Notes under the pieces: generated by a model
Seen by the model: the letters and a program-made list of their open reading frames with translations, nothing else
Database searches by the model: none
Told to the model about the DNA's origin: nothing
Position numbers and translations under genes: made by a program
DNA from: Skeletonema tropicum
Taxonomy: Eukaryota; Bacillariophyta; Thalassiosirophyceae; Thalassiosirales; Thalassiosiraceae
Length of the DNA stretch: 64,000 bases
Reading direction: 5' to 3'
Assembly (NCBI GenBank): GCA_037178625.1
Contig: CM074134.1
Span: 1,302,001-1,366,000, forward strand
Shown here: positions 55,901 through 64,000 of the stretch, piece by piece
How the letters are laid out: every line of letters starts with the position of its first letter
Numbering within the stretch: the stretch's first letter is position 1

Positions 55901-55923
55901 TAAATAATGAGAGGAGCTAAGTC

Positions 55924-55966
55924 GTTCGGTCGGTCGGTCGGTCGGTCGGTCGGTCGGTCGGTCGTT
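55924..55966 (+). repeat. Tandem (CGGT)n microsatellite
   Basis: About nine or ten copies of a 4-bp CGGT unit. Confidence 0.9.
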
Positions 55967-56007
55967 CTGTCCGGGCCCTTTGGCGTGTCCTTTGGCCTTC
56001 ACGGGCA

Positions 56008-56305
56008 TTTTCGATCGACTCTTTCTTTGATTGGCTTGATTTGACCCCTTGCCCCCCCCGTTTTTAGAATTTTCGATTGACTCTTTCTTTGATTGGCTTA
56101 GATTTGATTGTTCAGGGGGGGACACCCCCCCTTGCCCCCCCGTTTTTAGAATTTTCGATTGACTCTTTCTTTGATTGGCTTAGATTTGATTGTTCAGGGG
56201 GGGACACCCCCCCTTGCCCCCCGTTTTTAGAATTTTCGATTGACTCTTTCTTTGATTGGCTTAGATTTGATTGTTCAGGGGGGACACCCCCCCTTGCCCC
56301 CCCGT
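56008..56305 (+). repeat. About 81-bp tandem repeat with G7-ACA-C7 palindromes
   Basis: TTTTCGATTGACTCTTTC occurs at about 56070, 56151 and 56233 (a related TTTTCGATCGACTC at 56008). Each unit includes a G-run, ACA, C-run (for example at 56114-56130) able to form a 7-bp GC hairpin. Confidence 0.85.
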
Positions 56306-57103
56306 TAGGTGCAATGTGATACCACCCTATCCTCTGCCGAGATCAACCTTCATCTCCAAACACACCTCATCCATGTCTCCAACATCCTCAACAACGTACA
56401 GGAGGATTTGGATGATGCAAAGACCACGATCGAACAGGTCAATTGCTCCTTGACTAACTGGAAAACAAAATTTGATATTGTGTGTAACTTAGCACAGAGT
56501 TCTGGGGTCGATCTTGAAACCCTCAACAATATCAGAAATGAACATGATACTCTTACATTGTACAACAAGGCTCTCACTTCTAACGTCAATTACATCACCA
56601 CTTTCACCAACATTAAGAAGGAATCCGAGAGTGGGTACTAACTCTGCCAAATCATACTAACAGTCCTGTAGAATATTATTTCACCAAATGATTTACATCT
56701 CGCTCTAATTTCTTCCTACCTGTCTTCAATCGTTTCCACACGTTCACATTAAACCTCTTCATAGATAATCCCTCTCACATAAATCAATATTCTCCCAACC
56801 GTGTCTCAGTAATCACTACACAGCATTCGTAGAAGGCAATGTACAACCTTTATTACATAATTATTAAAGTGTTACATAACGTACTATTTGAATACTGCTA
56901 TGTATATAAGTAGACACAATCAATATCGTAGTAGATAGCCGGTGCCTCCTCTCTTATTTAGAAAACCCGCGCAGCGGCTAGACGAGCGTCAGCGAGGCTA
57001 GTAACTATATATTATATGGGGGTCAAACGTGCCGTTCCCGCCAGAATGACATTCGAGAAATTTTTTGACGCTTCAAAAAGGGGTCAATTCGTCACGCTAA
57101 CTA
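56306..57103. other. Intergenic region with one weak ORF
   Basis: A 110-codon plus-strand ORF (56309-56641) is predicted to be helical (DDAKTTIEQVNCSLTNWK) but has no family match by eye and could be a fragment of a repeat-derived protein. The rest is AT-rich. Confidence 0.35.
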
Positions 57104-57315
57104 ACACCGTGTTAATTAACCTTTCGACATGGCACTACAATTCGATCGAGCTCTTATCCAATGGACCAATTCAATGGCAGAACCTTGCTCTACACTCGTA
57201 GCCCCACCACTCTAGCCCTTATTTGGCCGTCATAGCTGCTATATTCGCCGAGAACGAGACCCTCGAAAATTCCCAATTGTGGCCGACGCCGAAATCCACC
57301 ACTTTTAAACATGTC
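57104..57315 (+). repeat. Left terminal inverted repeat of transposon A
   Basis: Matches the reverse complement of 59974-60183 with a few small differences (for example around 57170). Ends at the ATGTC of the gene beginning at 57311. Confidence 0.9.
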
Positions 57316-58691
57316 GGAGTCTTCTGATACAGATAATGATTCGGATGATGAATTTGACCCCATCGACGTCTACTCAATGGATCTCTTCGACCGAGCAGCG
57401 ACTGCATCGGACATTCGAGAGAAAATTAGGGGGCATCCAACCTTCGTGAGTATGCGAAGTTTTGCCGAGAAGGATTGTTGTTTGCTTAATGCAGAGCAGA
57501 TTGATGCAGCTCTTGACGTGAAACATGTCAATTGGGATGATTTCCATACGAAAGTGCTAGAATCCATTGTAGAGCACAAGGGGAAGAACAAAACAAGCGC
57601 AACCCGTAATGCAGGTGGCCATGTGAACAAATGCACCGAATTGAAGAAGGCCATATCTAGAAATAATACTCCTGAGTTTGCTAGAAAGAGCGAGCATCAT
57701 TTAACCGAGTGGAGGAGCGCTGTTTTCACGTTCGCATGTTTATTCATTTAGGAACTTGAACGCAGTGCCAATAAGGCCATAGACGATTTATCAAAAAAAA
57801 TTGATACAATTCTGGCGACGGCATGGGAGCCGCTTAATGATATTCATGCAGAGACAATATATTACATCGTCGGCGCTATGCTAGAAGCTGGCGAAGCAGA
57901 AGATGGAGGATAAGAGGACAAGCGATGCCCTGAGACATTCTCTAGGTGTGCTAATAAAACTACAGTCTTGTTCGAAGGAAGAAGCAACAGCAGCCGGGGC
58001 ACCAACACGACGTGTTGCAGACCGCGAGGCTGTCTCCCTCAGATATGCCTCAAACGAATTATATGGTGTTGTATGCAAATATGAGTCTGTATTTCGGGCA
58101 GTGCTCAATGATGATGACATACAGATGCATGGAGAGGGTGTGTTAAGAGCTGTGAGTAGACTGTTGAGTCAGAAGGATGTAGGGTTGAAAGATCTTCTGG
58201 ACACTTGGGTGGACGAAAACGAAGTAACGAAGTTGTCCGTCTTTCTATTGAATTATTACACAGGCCTTCGTGGGAAAGATTTCGTAAAGAAACAAAATGC
58301 CCAAGTTGTAAGGACTGGAGAAACTCATCGAGCTACAATTGGTGTGATACATGATCTGAGAAAGAAGGAACATGCGAATGCAAGAGCAGCCGAAAAGGAG
58401 TCTAATGAAGAGCACGAGGGGCACGGGGGAGGTGATGGAGAAGACTCGCCGTCAATGTCAATGTTGAGAGACCAACTCGTAGCACTTTGCAAGCAATATG
58501 GCTTGCCCTATTCAGGTAAGAAAGAAATACTGCTTGGGCGCATTCGAGAGCATATGCAGACGGAGAAGGACAAAGACCAGTCAAATGAATTGGAGTCTGA
58601 GAATGCAGATGAAATGGAGTCTGATGTTGTGGCGGCTATAGATACATTTGAGAAGGAAGTGTACGAATCATCATACGGCGAGGAGGAATAG
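57311..58691 (+). CDS. Transposon A gene 1: SAP-domain protein
   Basis: Starts at an ATG in the left TIR (MSESSDTDNDSDDEFDP). The first open part (57311-57751) stops at a TAG that is also a good 3' splice site (TTCATTTAG). The next part continues ELERSANKAIDDLSKKIDTI, and at about 57890-57900 a +1 shift leads to the last open part (to 58691). There, MLRDQLVALCKQYGLPYSGK with KKEILLGRIREHM is a SAP motif (about 35 residues, DNA-binding in nuclear proteins). The donor of the intron is unclear: GTGAAC at 57623 (129 bp) or GTTTTC at 57722 (30 bp). No DDE triad was recognised, so a role in DNA binding or in partner recruitment is inferred. Confidence 0.55.
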
Positions 58692-59978
58692 AATTTTTCT
58701 GCTTACCGTTATACACTCCTGAAAGAGAACATCAAACACTTCCTTTTGGCCTACCTGAAGATTTTTTTTCATCTTTTTATATGCCTTCTTCAGTTTTTTC
58801 TTCTCAAACAGGTAGCCAGCATCCACATTCGAAATTTCAACACTTCTCTTCGACAATGCTTTGATGACATCTTCCTTCTTCCAGACGGTTGTACGAAGTA
58901 CTTTAATCTGTTTTGACATTGCCCCGAGATGTGGGAAAATAATGGATGGGCTCTTGTAGTACAATTGGCCGTGCGGGCCGTGTTGAATCGGATCCTTCCT
59001 TGACTGTTCACGCTGGGTTACTTCTTTTTTGCACAGTTCGTAAAGTTTGTATTGCTTTCGGCGACATGCCTCACACAGCTGTTTGCCTTCAACTTTTACA
59101 CCCGAACAATCCCTATGACTGAACGCATACGTAACCATGTTTGGATCGTCATCGACTTCGATGCACTTCCATGTAAACGGGGGTTCATCTCCGGCGTCAT
59201 CTTCATCATTCTTCTTGGCGTTGTGATTTACGATAAAGCCTGCAACATCACGCCCATAGGGCCATACACATTGATTGTTTGATAAGTAGCTAGCCTTGTA
59301 GCGAAAGACATTCCCCACCAAGTGATTGAATCCATCATTCACTTTATCCTTGTCTTTAATGTTGGTTCCATCTATGGTGAACGTTGAAATTCCCCGACAT
59401 TTGGTGGAGTCAACTGGTTGATACGTTATCGTCTCCTCGTGTTCTACCTCCAGCGGATCAGTTGGTCGATGAAGAAGCGGTGGTGACGAAACTCCTTCTC
59501 TCCCCTGGACAAGCCGATCTACTTCATTGACATCTCCTCCCCCGCCCTCTTCCCTATCCACTCTCCTCTTTTTGGCTGTACTAACTTTATTCGGTGGCGA
59601 TGCATACTGCTGTTGTCTGTCGTCCTTTGCAGGAACATCATCGTGGTGCTCCTCTTCCGCACTAGCTCGACCACTAGCACGGCGTCTTCTTGAGGTCTTT
59701 TTCGCCCCCTTCCCTTGCTGCTCCTCGGCCTGATCAATTTTGTATTGCTGATCACCCTTGCCTATCTTTCTCCATTCTCGCACTCGCTCGGCAGACGTCA
59801 AGTAAGTTATAGGTGGATGGAGTTTACCATATTTTTTGTCATAAGGAAAGAGTTTGACGAGGATATTCTCTTCAACCCCTAACCAATTGAGGCTCTCGAA
59901 CCGATCAGTATTCCCTGCCAGAATTCTTTGGAGTTGTTTGAGCGACAAGTCCTTTGCCAGTTCGTCTCCGGCGGACAT
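58671..59978 (-). CDS. Transposon A gene 2: Cys/His-motif protein, probably incomplete
   Basis: A 435-codon frame beginning at the ATG in the right TIR (MSAGDELAKDL). After a basic, low-complexity stretch (about 75-150) comes a folded-looking part: STFTIDGTNIKDKDKVNDGF, HLVGNVFRYKASYLSNNQCV, then a Cys/His cluster YAFSHRDCSGVKVEGKQLCE-ACRRKQYKLYELCKK reminiscent of C-x-n-C-x2-C elements in some eukaryotic transposases. Near its end, ECITV sits on GTAAGC (reverse strand about 58707-58702), a good splice donor, so the last codons (SRKILFLLAV) may be intronic read-through and the next exon, possibly the catalytic core, is missing or outside this copy. Confidence 0.6.
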   Translation of the reverse strand: MSAGDELAKDLSLKQLQRILAGNTDRFESLNWLGVEENILVKLFPYDKKYGKLHPPITYLTSAERVREWRKIGKGDQQYKIDQAEEQQGKGAKKTSRRRRASGRASAEEEHHDDVPAKDDRQQQYASPPNKVSTAKKRRVDREEGGGGDVNEVDRLVQGREGVSSPPLLHRPTDPLEVEHEETITYQPVDSTKCRGISTFTIDGTNIKDKDKVNDGFNHLVGNVFRYKASYLSNNQCVWPYGRDVAGFIVNHNAKKNDEDDAGDEPPFTWKCIEVDDDPNMVTYAFSHRDCSGVKVEGKQLCEACRRKQYKLYELCKKEVTQREQSRKDPIQHGPHGQLYYKSPSIIFPHLGAMSKQIKVLRTTVWKKEDVIKALSKRSVEISNVDAGYLFEKKKLKKAYKKMKKNLQVGQKEVFDVLFQECITVSRKILFLLAV

Positions 59979-60183
59979 GTTTAAAAGTGGTGGATTTCGG
60001 CGTCGGCCACAATTGGGAATTTTCGAGGGTCTCGTTCTCGGCGAATATAGCAGCTATGACGGCCAAATAAGGGCTAGAGTGGTGGGGCTACGAGTGTAGA
60101 GCAAGGTTCTGCCATTGAATTGGTCCATTTGAAGAGCTCGATCGAATTGTAGTGCCATGTCGAAAGGTTAATTAACACGGTGT
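59974..60183 (-). repeat. Right terminal inverted repeat of transposon A
   Basis: Inverted copy of 57104-57315; contains the start codon of gene 2 at 59978. Confidence 0.9.
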
Positions 60184-60251
60184 TACTACATTTTCCAGAA
60201 CAAATGTTTTTGCCCGCGAGTGTGGCGTTTTCGTCACACTACCCGTCATTT

Positions 60252-61208
60252 TAGTGTAATGGAATTTCATACGGGTGAAATTTCACAACTGCAACTTTCA
60301 GGAAACGTTCAGGGTGCAATTTGTCACAATTTTGGCCAAAAATGAAATTTCACAAAAGTTTCAGCCATCAGCCATCAACCATCAACCACTTCCACTTTCA
60401 TGATGACGATGACGATCGTACCAACTCATGGTAGAACTATCCTCTCCCAAAGGTGGAGAATAACTACTTGATGAGCATCACTTGATGTGTTTCCTCTGCG
60501 ATCGAAAGTCTCGTGTCTGGAGGGAGGTATTCCACCTGCAGACTAATAAGGCTGCACTTGTGAGAAAGATGGTCGAGTGGTATGTGCCCTTGGATGTGAT
60601 GGATCTGATGAGATGCGGAAGAGAGTTGTGATGGATTTTGAGGAGTTTGACACTCAAGCCAATGGCTGGTTTGAATCCTTCGCAGATTCCCTTCCGCAAA
60701 TTCTATCTTTGGAGGAACTGCAAAAAAACAAGTCTTTTGGTATCAAAGATGTGGTAAAGTATGTGGAAACAACCGTTGCTATTTCTGGACGCTTGGGATC
60801 GTTTGAGTGTTATGCAGGGACGTCTGACTTCTATCGCTTGGTTGCTAAGCCTCTGTTGTCTATGGGAACTGTAGGATCCATGGATTGTGAATGTAGGGCC
60901 AAACCTTTGAAGAACACCATTCTTATGAAGGATAGGAATAGGATGTTGGATCCAACTGGTGTTGCACTTCTTCGAGGATACGAGAACCTTCGTCATATCA
61001 TGCATGCGAAGAAGGTGCTTGGAAAGAGGATTGCAGACTCCCTTAACCCTTAACTGGACTCGAGAATGGTGGACAGGGGTGCGGGGGTGCGTGCGAACAG
61101 TGAGGAAAATAAGCTAGTGACATTTGAAACTGAAATTCCATGAAATTCCATGACATTTCACCCTGAAACTTCCAAGAATTTCAAAAAGGGTGAAATTCCA
61201 TTACCCTA
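60252..61208. mobile_element. hAT-type element nested in the TIR of transposon B
   Basis: 957 bp with imperfect terminal inverted repeats TAGTGTAATGGAATTTCA (left) and TAGGGTAATGGAATTTCA (right, reverse complement). It is flanked by an 8-bp direct repeat CGTCATTT (60244-60251 and 61209-61216). The intact copy of this site is visible on the opposite TIR of transposon B (CCGTCATTTACGACC). Several GAAATTTCA-type repeats lie near the ends. TAGNG termini and 8-bp duplications are hallmarks of hAT elements. Confidence 0.9.
60577..61053 (+). pseudogene. hAT transposase C-terminal fragment
   Basis: A 158-codon ORF inside the nested element. VGSMDCECRAKPLKNTILMK followed by DRNRMLDPTGVALLRGYENL corresponds to the C-terminal dimerisation region of hAT transposases (S/V-E-R, then K-x-RN-x-L, then L-x-x-x-x-NL). 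The N-terminal zinc finger and the DDE core are absent. The element is non-autonomous. Confidence 0.6.
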
Positions 61209-61310
61209 CGTCATTTACGACCCCTTTTAGATCTAATCGTCATTTCTACGTAGGAATAGTACAAGCCCGTAGAATTCTGAATTGAGCATACACACTACAT
61301 GACATGAACC

Positions 61311-62628
61311 ATGTCGGCCCTGTAGAGCCGCTGCTATCCCTATTTTCGCTCATCCATTCGCCGAAAGATCCTAAGTATTGACAGGAGACTCCTCTCATTG
61401 TGTTGTTGATCGGTCGTAGTAGTCATAGGCGGCCGCTGTCATTGATTAAGTCTCGTCGGCTACTTTGCAAATTTTACGCTACACATCTCATCAAATCTGC
61501 ACACATCATCATGGCCAGTGACAGCGATAGGATCGCGGCCGTCCTGAAAGGGATGAGGGGTTCTAGAGTAGATGATCATAAACATGCTAGCCGTGGCGGA
61601 AGAGCCTACCCAAAAGAAGTGCGTGAGAAGATCATGGGGGGGACGGAATTGCATCCGTCAAGACACCAGTTGTGAGGCGCCTATGTGAGGCGCCTACAGG
61701 AACAAAAGAAGTTCCCTTCACTGCAGACTTGCAGAAGGTGGCTGAGACAGTATGTAACGTTGGGGAACATCTTACCAAAGCGCAAAACCGGCAACAAGGC
61801 CGCGACACGGGAGATTGATGGGGAGGCTCTTTTTCAGCTTGCCCTGTATCGGATGGTAAGGCCTCATGCAAGGCTGTACGAGGTTAGAGCTTATCTCTCC
61901 AATAGATTCCCGACTGTTGAGCCCTACTTGGACTCACAAATATATCGAGGAGAACAGCGGCTAGGTCTCTCCCGAAAAGCTGCGTCGTCGACATCACAAG
62001 AGGCATACTCACGAAAGAATCTACTCAAACGCAAAATGTATTGGGAAGAACCGTACCCCCTTGGTGTCGCAGGCGAGAGTACGGCATCCATTATTGATAT
62101 TGACGAAGCAAAATTCAAACTCGAGTCGACGGACCGCTCTTACGGGAAGGTGGCCCGAGAGTTCCGATGCAATTTAAGAGGAAGCTACAAAAAGGGAGAC
62201 CCGGAACCAATTTGATTATGGCCGTATCTGGAGATAATCAAAATCCAATCTCTTTCCATAAACAATTCACAGAAGGAGGGACTGATCTTCATAGGTTCTA
62301 TTGCTTCATGGAGGATTTGATCGATTTCCTTGGCAACAACTACCCAAACCGGAGCTTCCTTTTCACATTAGACAATCTCAATATCCACAAACACCCCATC
62401 ATCCTGAACTTGATTGAAGATGCTGGACATCGAGTCGTGTTTCGAGCACTTTATTGGTCGTGTGACGGATCTATTGAGTATTTCTTCAATACCATACACA
62501 CCATCCTTGAGATGGGTGGCGACAAAATGGAAGATGTGAATGCTTTGGTGAATCGGATTAATCTTATCATCGGAAGTATGGGATCTTTCCGTAGATACTT
62601 TCTACACGTAGGATTTCCTGACAACTAG
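61311..62628 (+). pseudogene. Transposon B DDE_3 transposase, frame broken
   Basis: A TIR-derived ATG at 61311 stops after four codons; the protein more likely starts at 61511 (MASDSDRIAAVLKGMRG). Segments: N-terminal helix-turn-helix region to about 61640; EQKKFPSLQTCRRWLRQYVT; TASIIDIDEAKFKLES (first Asp); then, after a -1 break near 62190, NLIMAVSGDNQNPISFHKQF, FLFTLDNLNIHKHPI (second Asp) and YWSCDGSIEYFFNTIHTILE (Glu). This D-D-E set fits IS630/Tc1-type DDE_3 enzymes. A 13-bp tandem duplication TGTGAGGCGCCTA at 61671-61696 and a shift in a G run near 61635 break the 5' half, so this copy is inactive as read. Confidence 0.75.
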
Positions 62629-62717
62629 TTATTCATGAAGTAGAATAATACAAATAATGATGTATAATCATATGAATTTAGTTCAAAAGAAACTATGCAT
62701 AGCCTAATTCAAGCGCT
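62629..62717. other. Gap between the convergent transposon B genes
   Basis: About 90 AT-rich bp separate the two stop codons. Nothing else seen. Confidence 0.5.
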
Positions 62718-63847
62718 TCAAGTGCTTGATAGAATCTGTGAGCAAATCTGCTGCCTCCGGAGTACTGCACAATTGAACTCTTCCAAGTGCTTCTTCTTTG
62801 CCTTACAAGCTTTGGTGATTGATTTATTCACCTTCGCATTATCGTCGAAATCAGGTTCTTTATCGCAGAGTGAATGGCTGCACTTCGGACATGGCAAAGA
62901 AATCGCTTTCCCTCCAAACTTATTGTACTCCCGATCTAACTTATCCGATGATAGCTTCACTGCCTTGCAACCTTTTTTGTTGATATTTCTCCTTGTCCAA
63001 CTTTGCCAAACAATACAGTTGAACGTTCTCTAGAATTGTGGTGAATACTGCCAACTCTCTCTCCAATGCCCTCGTCAAGAAATTATCATGTTGAAGCAGC
63101 TCGTTCATCAATACCCAGGTCTTTGCCATGGCCGCTGCAATCACCGACTTTTTTGTCTTCTGTGCGTATCTTTTGGTCGGAATTACCGTCATAGCACGAC
63201 ATTTTAGTGGATCACTGCACTTGGCCGCTGCTTCAACGATAGAAGCTTTGTTTCCGAGAGAGTATTCATGTTTGTGAGGAGTTTACCTGCTGAATGCGTA
63301 GTAGATGTCATGTCTTCCTTTTCCGCAAGCCTTGACTCAATATATAGCAGACTGTAGAGATGGAGAAATTTTTCGAATAGTGGGAGATGGAATCTTCACA
63401 ACTTTGGGAGGACGTATTCCCTTGTGGGAGGACGTTTGGAATCTGCACCAGCGGCGGCACCATCGTCATCATTATCATTGCTGCTCGGCGAGGCATGAGG
63501 GGAGGGGAGAAGTTCGACTGATGGGGTCGGCGAATCAACATCGGCCGATGAAAGACTCTCACTCTCTTTAGATTTTCTTAATCTTTCTTTTTCTCTGGCC
63601 TTTTCCCTTGCCGCTTTCTTTGCATCAACTCTGGCCCACATTTCCATACAGAGGAATGATAGGAGGATGATCCGGATCCGGATGAGATGGAAATACCGTC
63701 ATCTTTCTTGCCCTTTGGCGAGGCAAAGGGCGAGGCAGACGACATCTGTGTACTGCTATTGTTGTATCTAATACTATTGGCTCCCCCTATGAGCCGGCGA
63801 TCCTTTTTCCGACTCCTCAATGGACCCGCCGGACGCTTCGATGACAT
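62718..63847 (-). pseudogene. Transposon B second gene, frame broken
   Basis: Begins at the ATG in the right TIR (MSSKRPAGPLRSRKKDRRL). Successive segments in different frames: to SSYHSS near 63660; then MWARVDAKKAAREKAREKER and a Ser/Asp-rich stretch to about 63400; then SVIAAAMAKTWVLMNELLQH to LDKEKYQQ near 62975; then, after one extra base in an A6 run, GKAISLPCPKCSHSLCDKEP with a C-x2-C-x4-C cluster and a Lys-rich end. Its place and polarity match gene 2 of transposon A. A DNA-binding accessory protein is an inference. Confidence 0.55.
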
Positions 63848-64000
63848 GGTTCATGTCATGTTGTAGTGCTTGTGAAATTGCCGTTGAGCTTCTACGGGCT
63901 TGTACTATTCCTACGTAGAAATGACTATTAGATCTAAAAGGGGTCGTAAATGACGGATGGTATGACGAAAACGCCACACGCGCGGGCAAAAACATTTGTT
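63843..64000 (-). repeat. Right terminal inverted repeat of transposon B (cut by window edge)
   Basis: Inverted copy of the interrupted left TIR; ends at the window edge with GCAAAAACATTTGTT. Confidence 0.85.

Larger units (their letters stand above)
57104..60183. mobile_element. Long-TIR DNA transposon A with two convergent genes
   Basis: The ends are inverted copies of about 210 bp (57104-57315 and 59974-60183) that begin ACACCGTGTTAATTAACC and are each flanked outside by TA (57102-57103 and 60184-60185), consistent with a TA target duplication. Inside, one gene starts at each TIR and the two converge, overlapping by about 21 bp at 58671-58691. Both start codons, with the shared leader TTTTAAACATGTC, lie in the last bases of the TIRs. 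Confidence 0.8.
60186..64000. mobile_element. Long-TIR DNA transposon B (right end at or beyond window edge), IS630/Tc1-like
   Basis: The left TIR (from about 60199, AACAAATGTTTTTGCCCGCG) is interrupted by the hAT element at 60252-61208 and continues 61217-61315. Its inverted copy runs from 63843 to at least 64000. Both inner ends finish CATGACATGAACCATGTC, giving a start codon on each side, as in transposon A. Inside are a DDE transposase gene on the plus strand and a Lys/Arg/Ser-rich gene on the minus strand, both broken. The outer boundary of the right end is not in the window. Confidence 0.75.

Noticed and set aside
57722..57751. 30-bp intron in transposon A gene 1
   Set aside because: Fits the frame (RSA to ELER) but is far shorter than every other intron here; recorded only as an alternative to a 129-bp intron.

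Overview
This is nuclear DNA from a protist, most likely a diatom (Bacillariophyta). The signs are a diatom-type cyclin, a bacteriophytochrome-like hybrid histidine kinase with the domain order of diatom DPH photoreceptors, plastid presequences with a Phe-centred cleavage motif, short GT-AG introns of about 75-130 bp, a diatom-style leucine-rich-repeat protein, P/T-rich secreted linkers and a selenoprotein with an in-frame UGA. No genus is assigned. Everything here was read by eye; no database or folding program was run.

Layout. 1-8.3 kb: compact housekeeping genes (edge-truncated HCNG-type Cys/His protein, cyclin, large low-complexity protein, J-domain protein, fatty-acid hydroxylase/sterol desaturase family enzyme, twin-CX9C mitochondrial protein). 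8.8-16.6 kb: an array of about 39 monomers of a 184-bp satellite with a 1,077-bp higher-order period and one 552-bp insertion. 17.9-30.2 kb: a frame-broken LRR gene, a DDX11/CHL1-type Fe-S helicase, a plastid-type cysteinyl-tRNA synthetase, a syntaxin, a plastid-type SRPBCC protein and a membrane-anchored glutathione peroxidase whose UGA and 3' hairpin look like a selenocysteine codon and SECIS. 30.75-39.25 kb: one secreted protein gene of about 2,667 aa made of a signal-peptide exon and five tandem, almost identical symmetric exons. 40.5-45.6 kb: small diatom-specific genes, minisatellites, a MITE-like element and a frame-disrupted low-complexity gene. 46.3-50.3 kb: the phytochrome gene (PAS-GAF-PHY-HisKA-HATPase-REC) with seven introns and a 17-nt microexon. 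51.2-54.2 kb: a two-exon conserved protein of unknown function. 55.3-57 kb: an FkbM methyltransferase fragment beside G/C-tract hairpin repeats. 57.1-64 kb: two adjacent DNA transposons of the same architecture (long terminal inverted repeats that end in the start codons of two convergent genes), the second interrupted by a nested hAT-type element with an 8-bp target duplication.

The most notable items are the five-module exon amplification, the selenoprotein peroxidase with its SECIS candidate, the higher-order satellite, and the paired long-TIR two-gene transposons. Reading-frame breaks are concentrated in 43.7-46.9 kb (all one extra nucleotide) and in the mobile elements. Some may be consensus errors, so those genes are described with their breaks rather than silently repaired.
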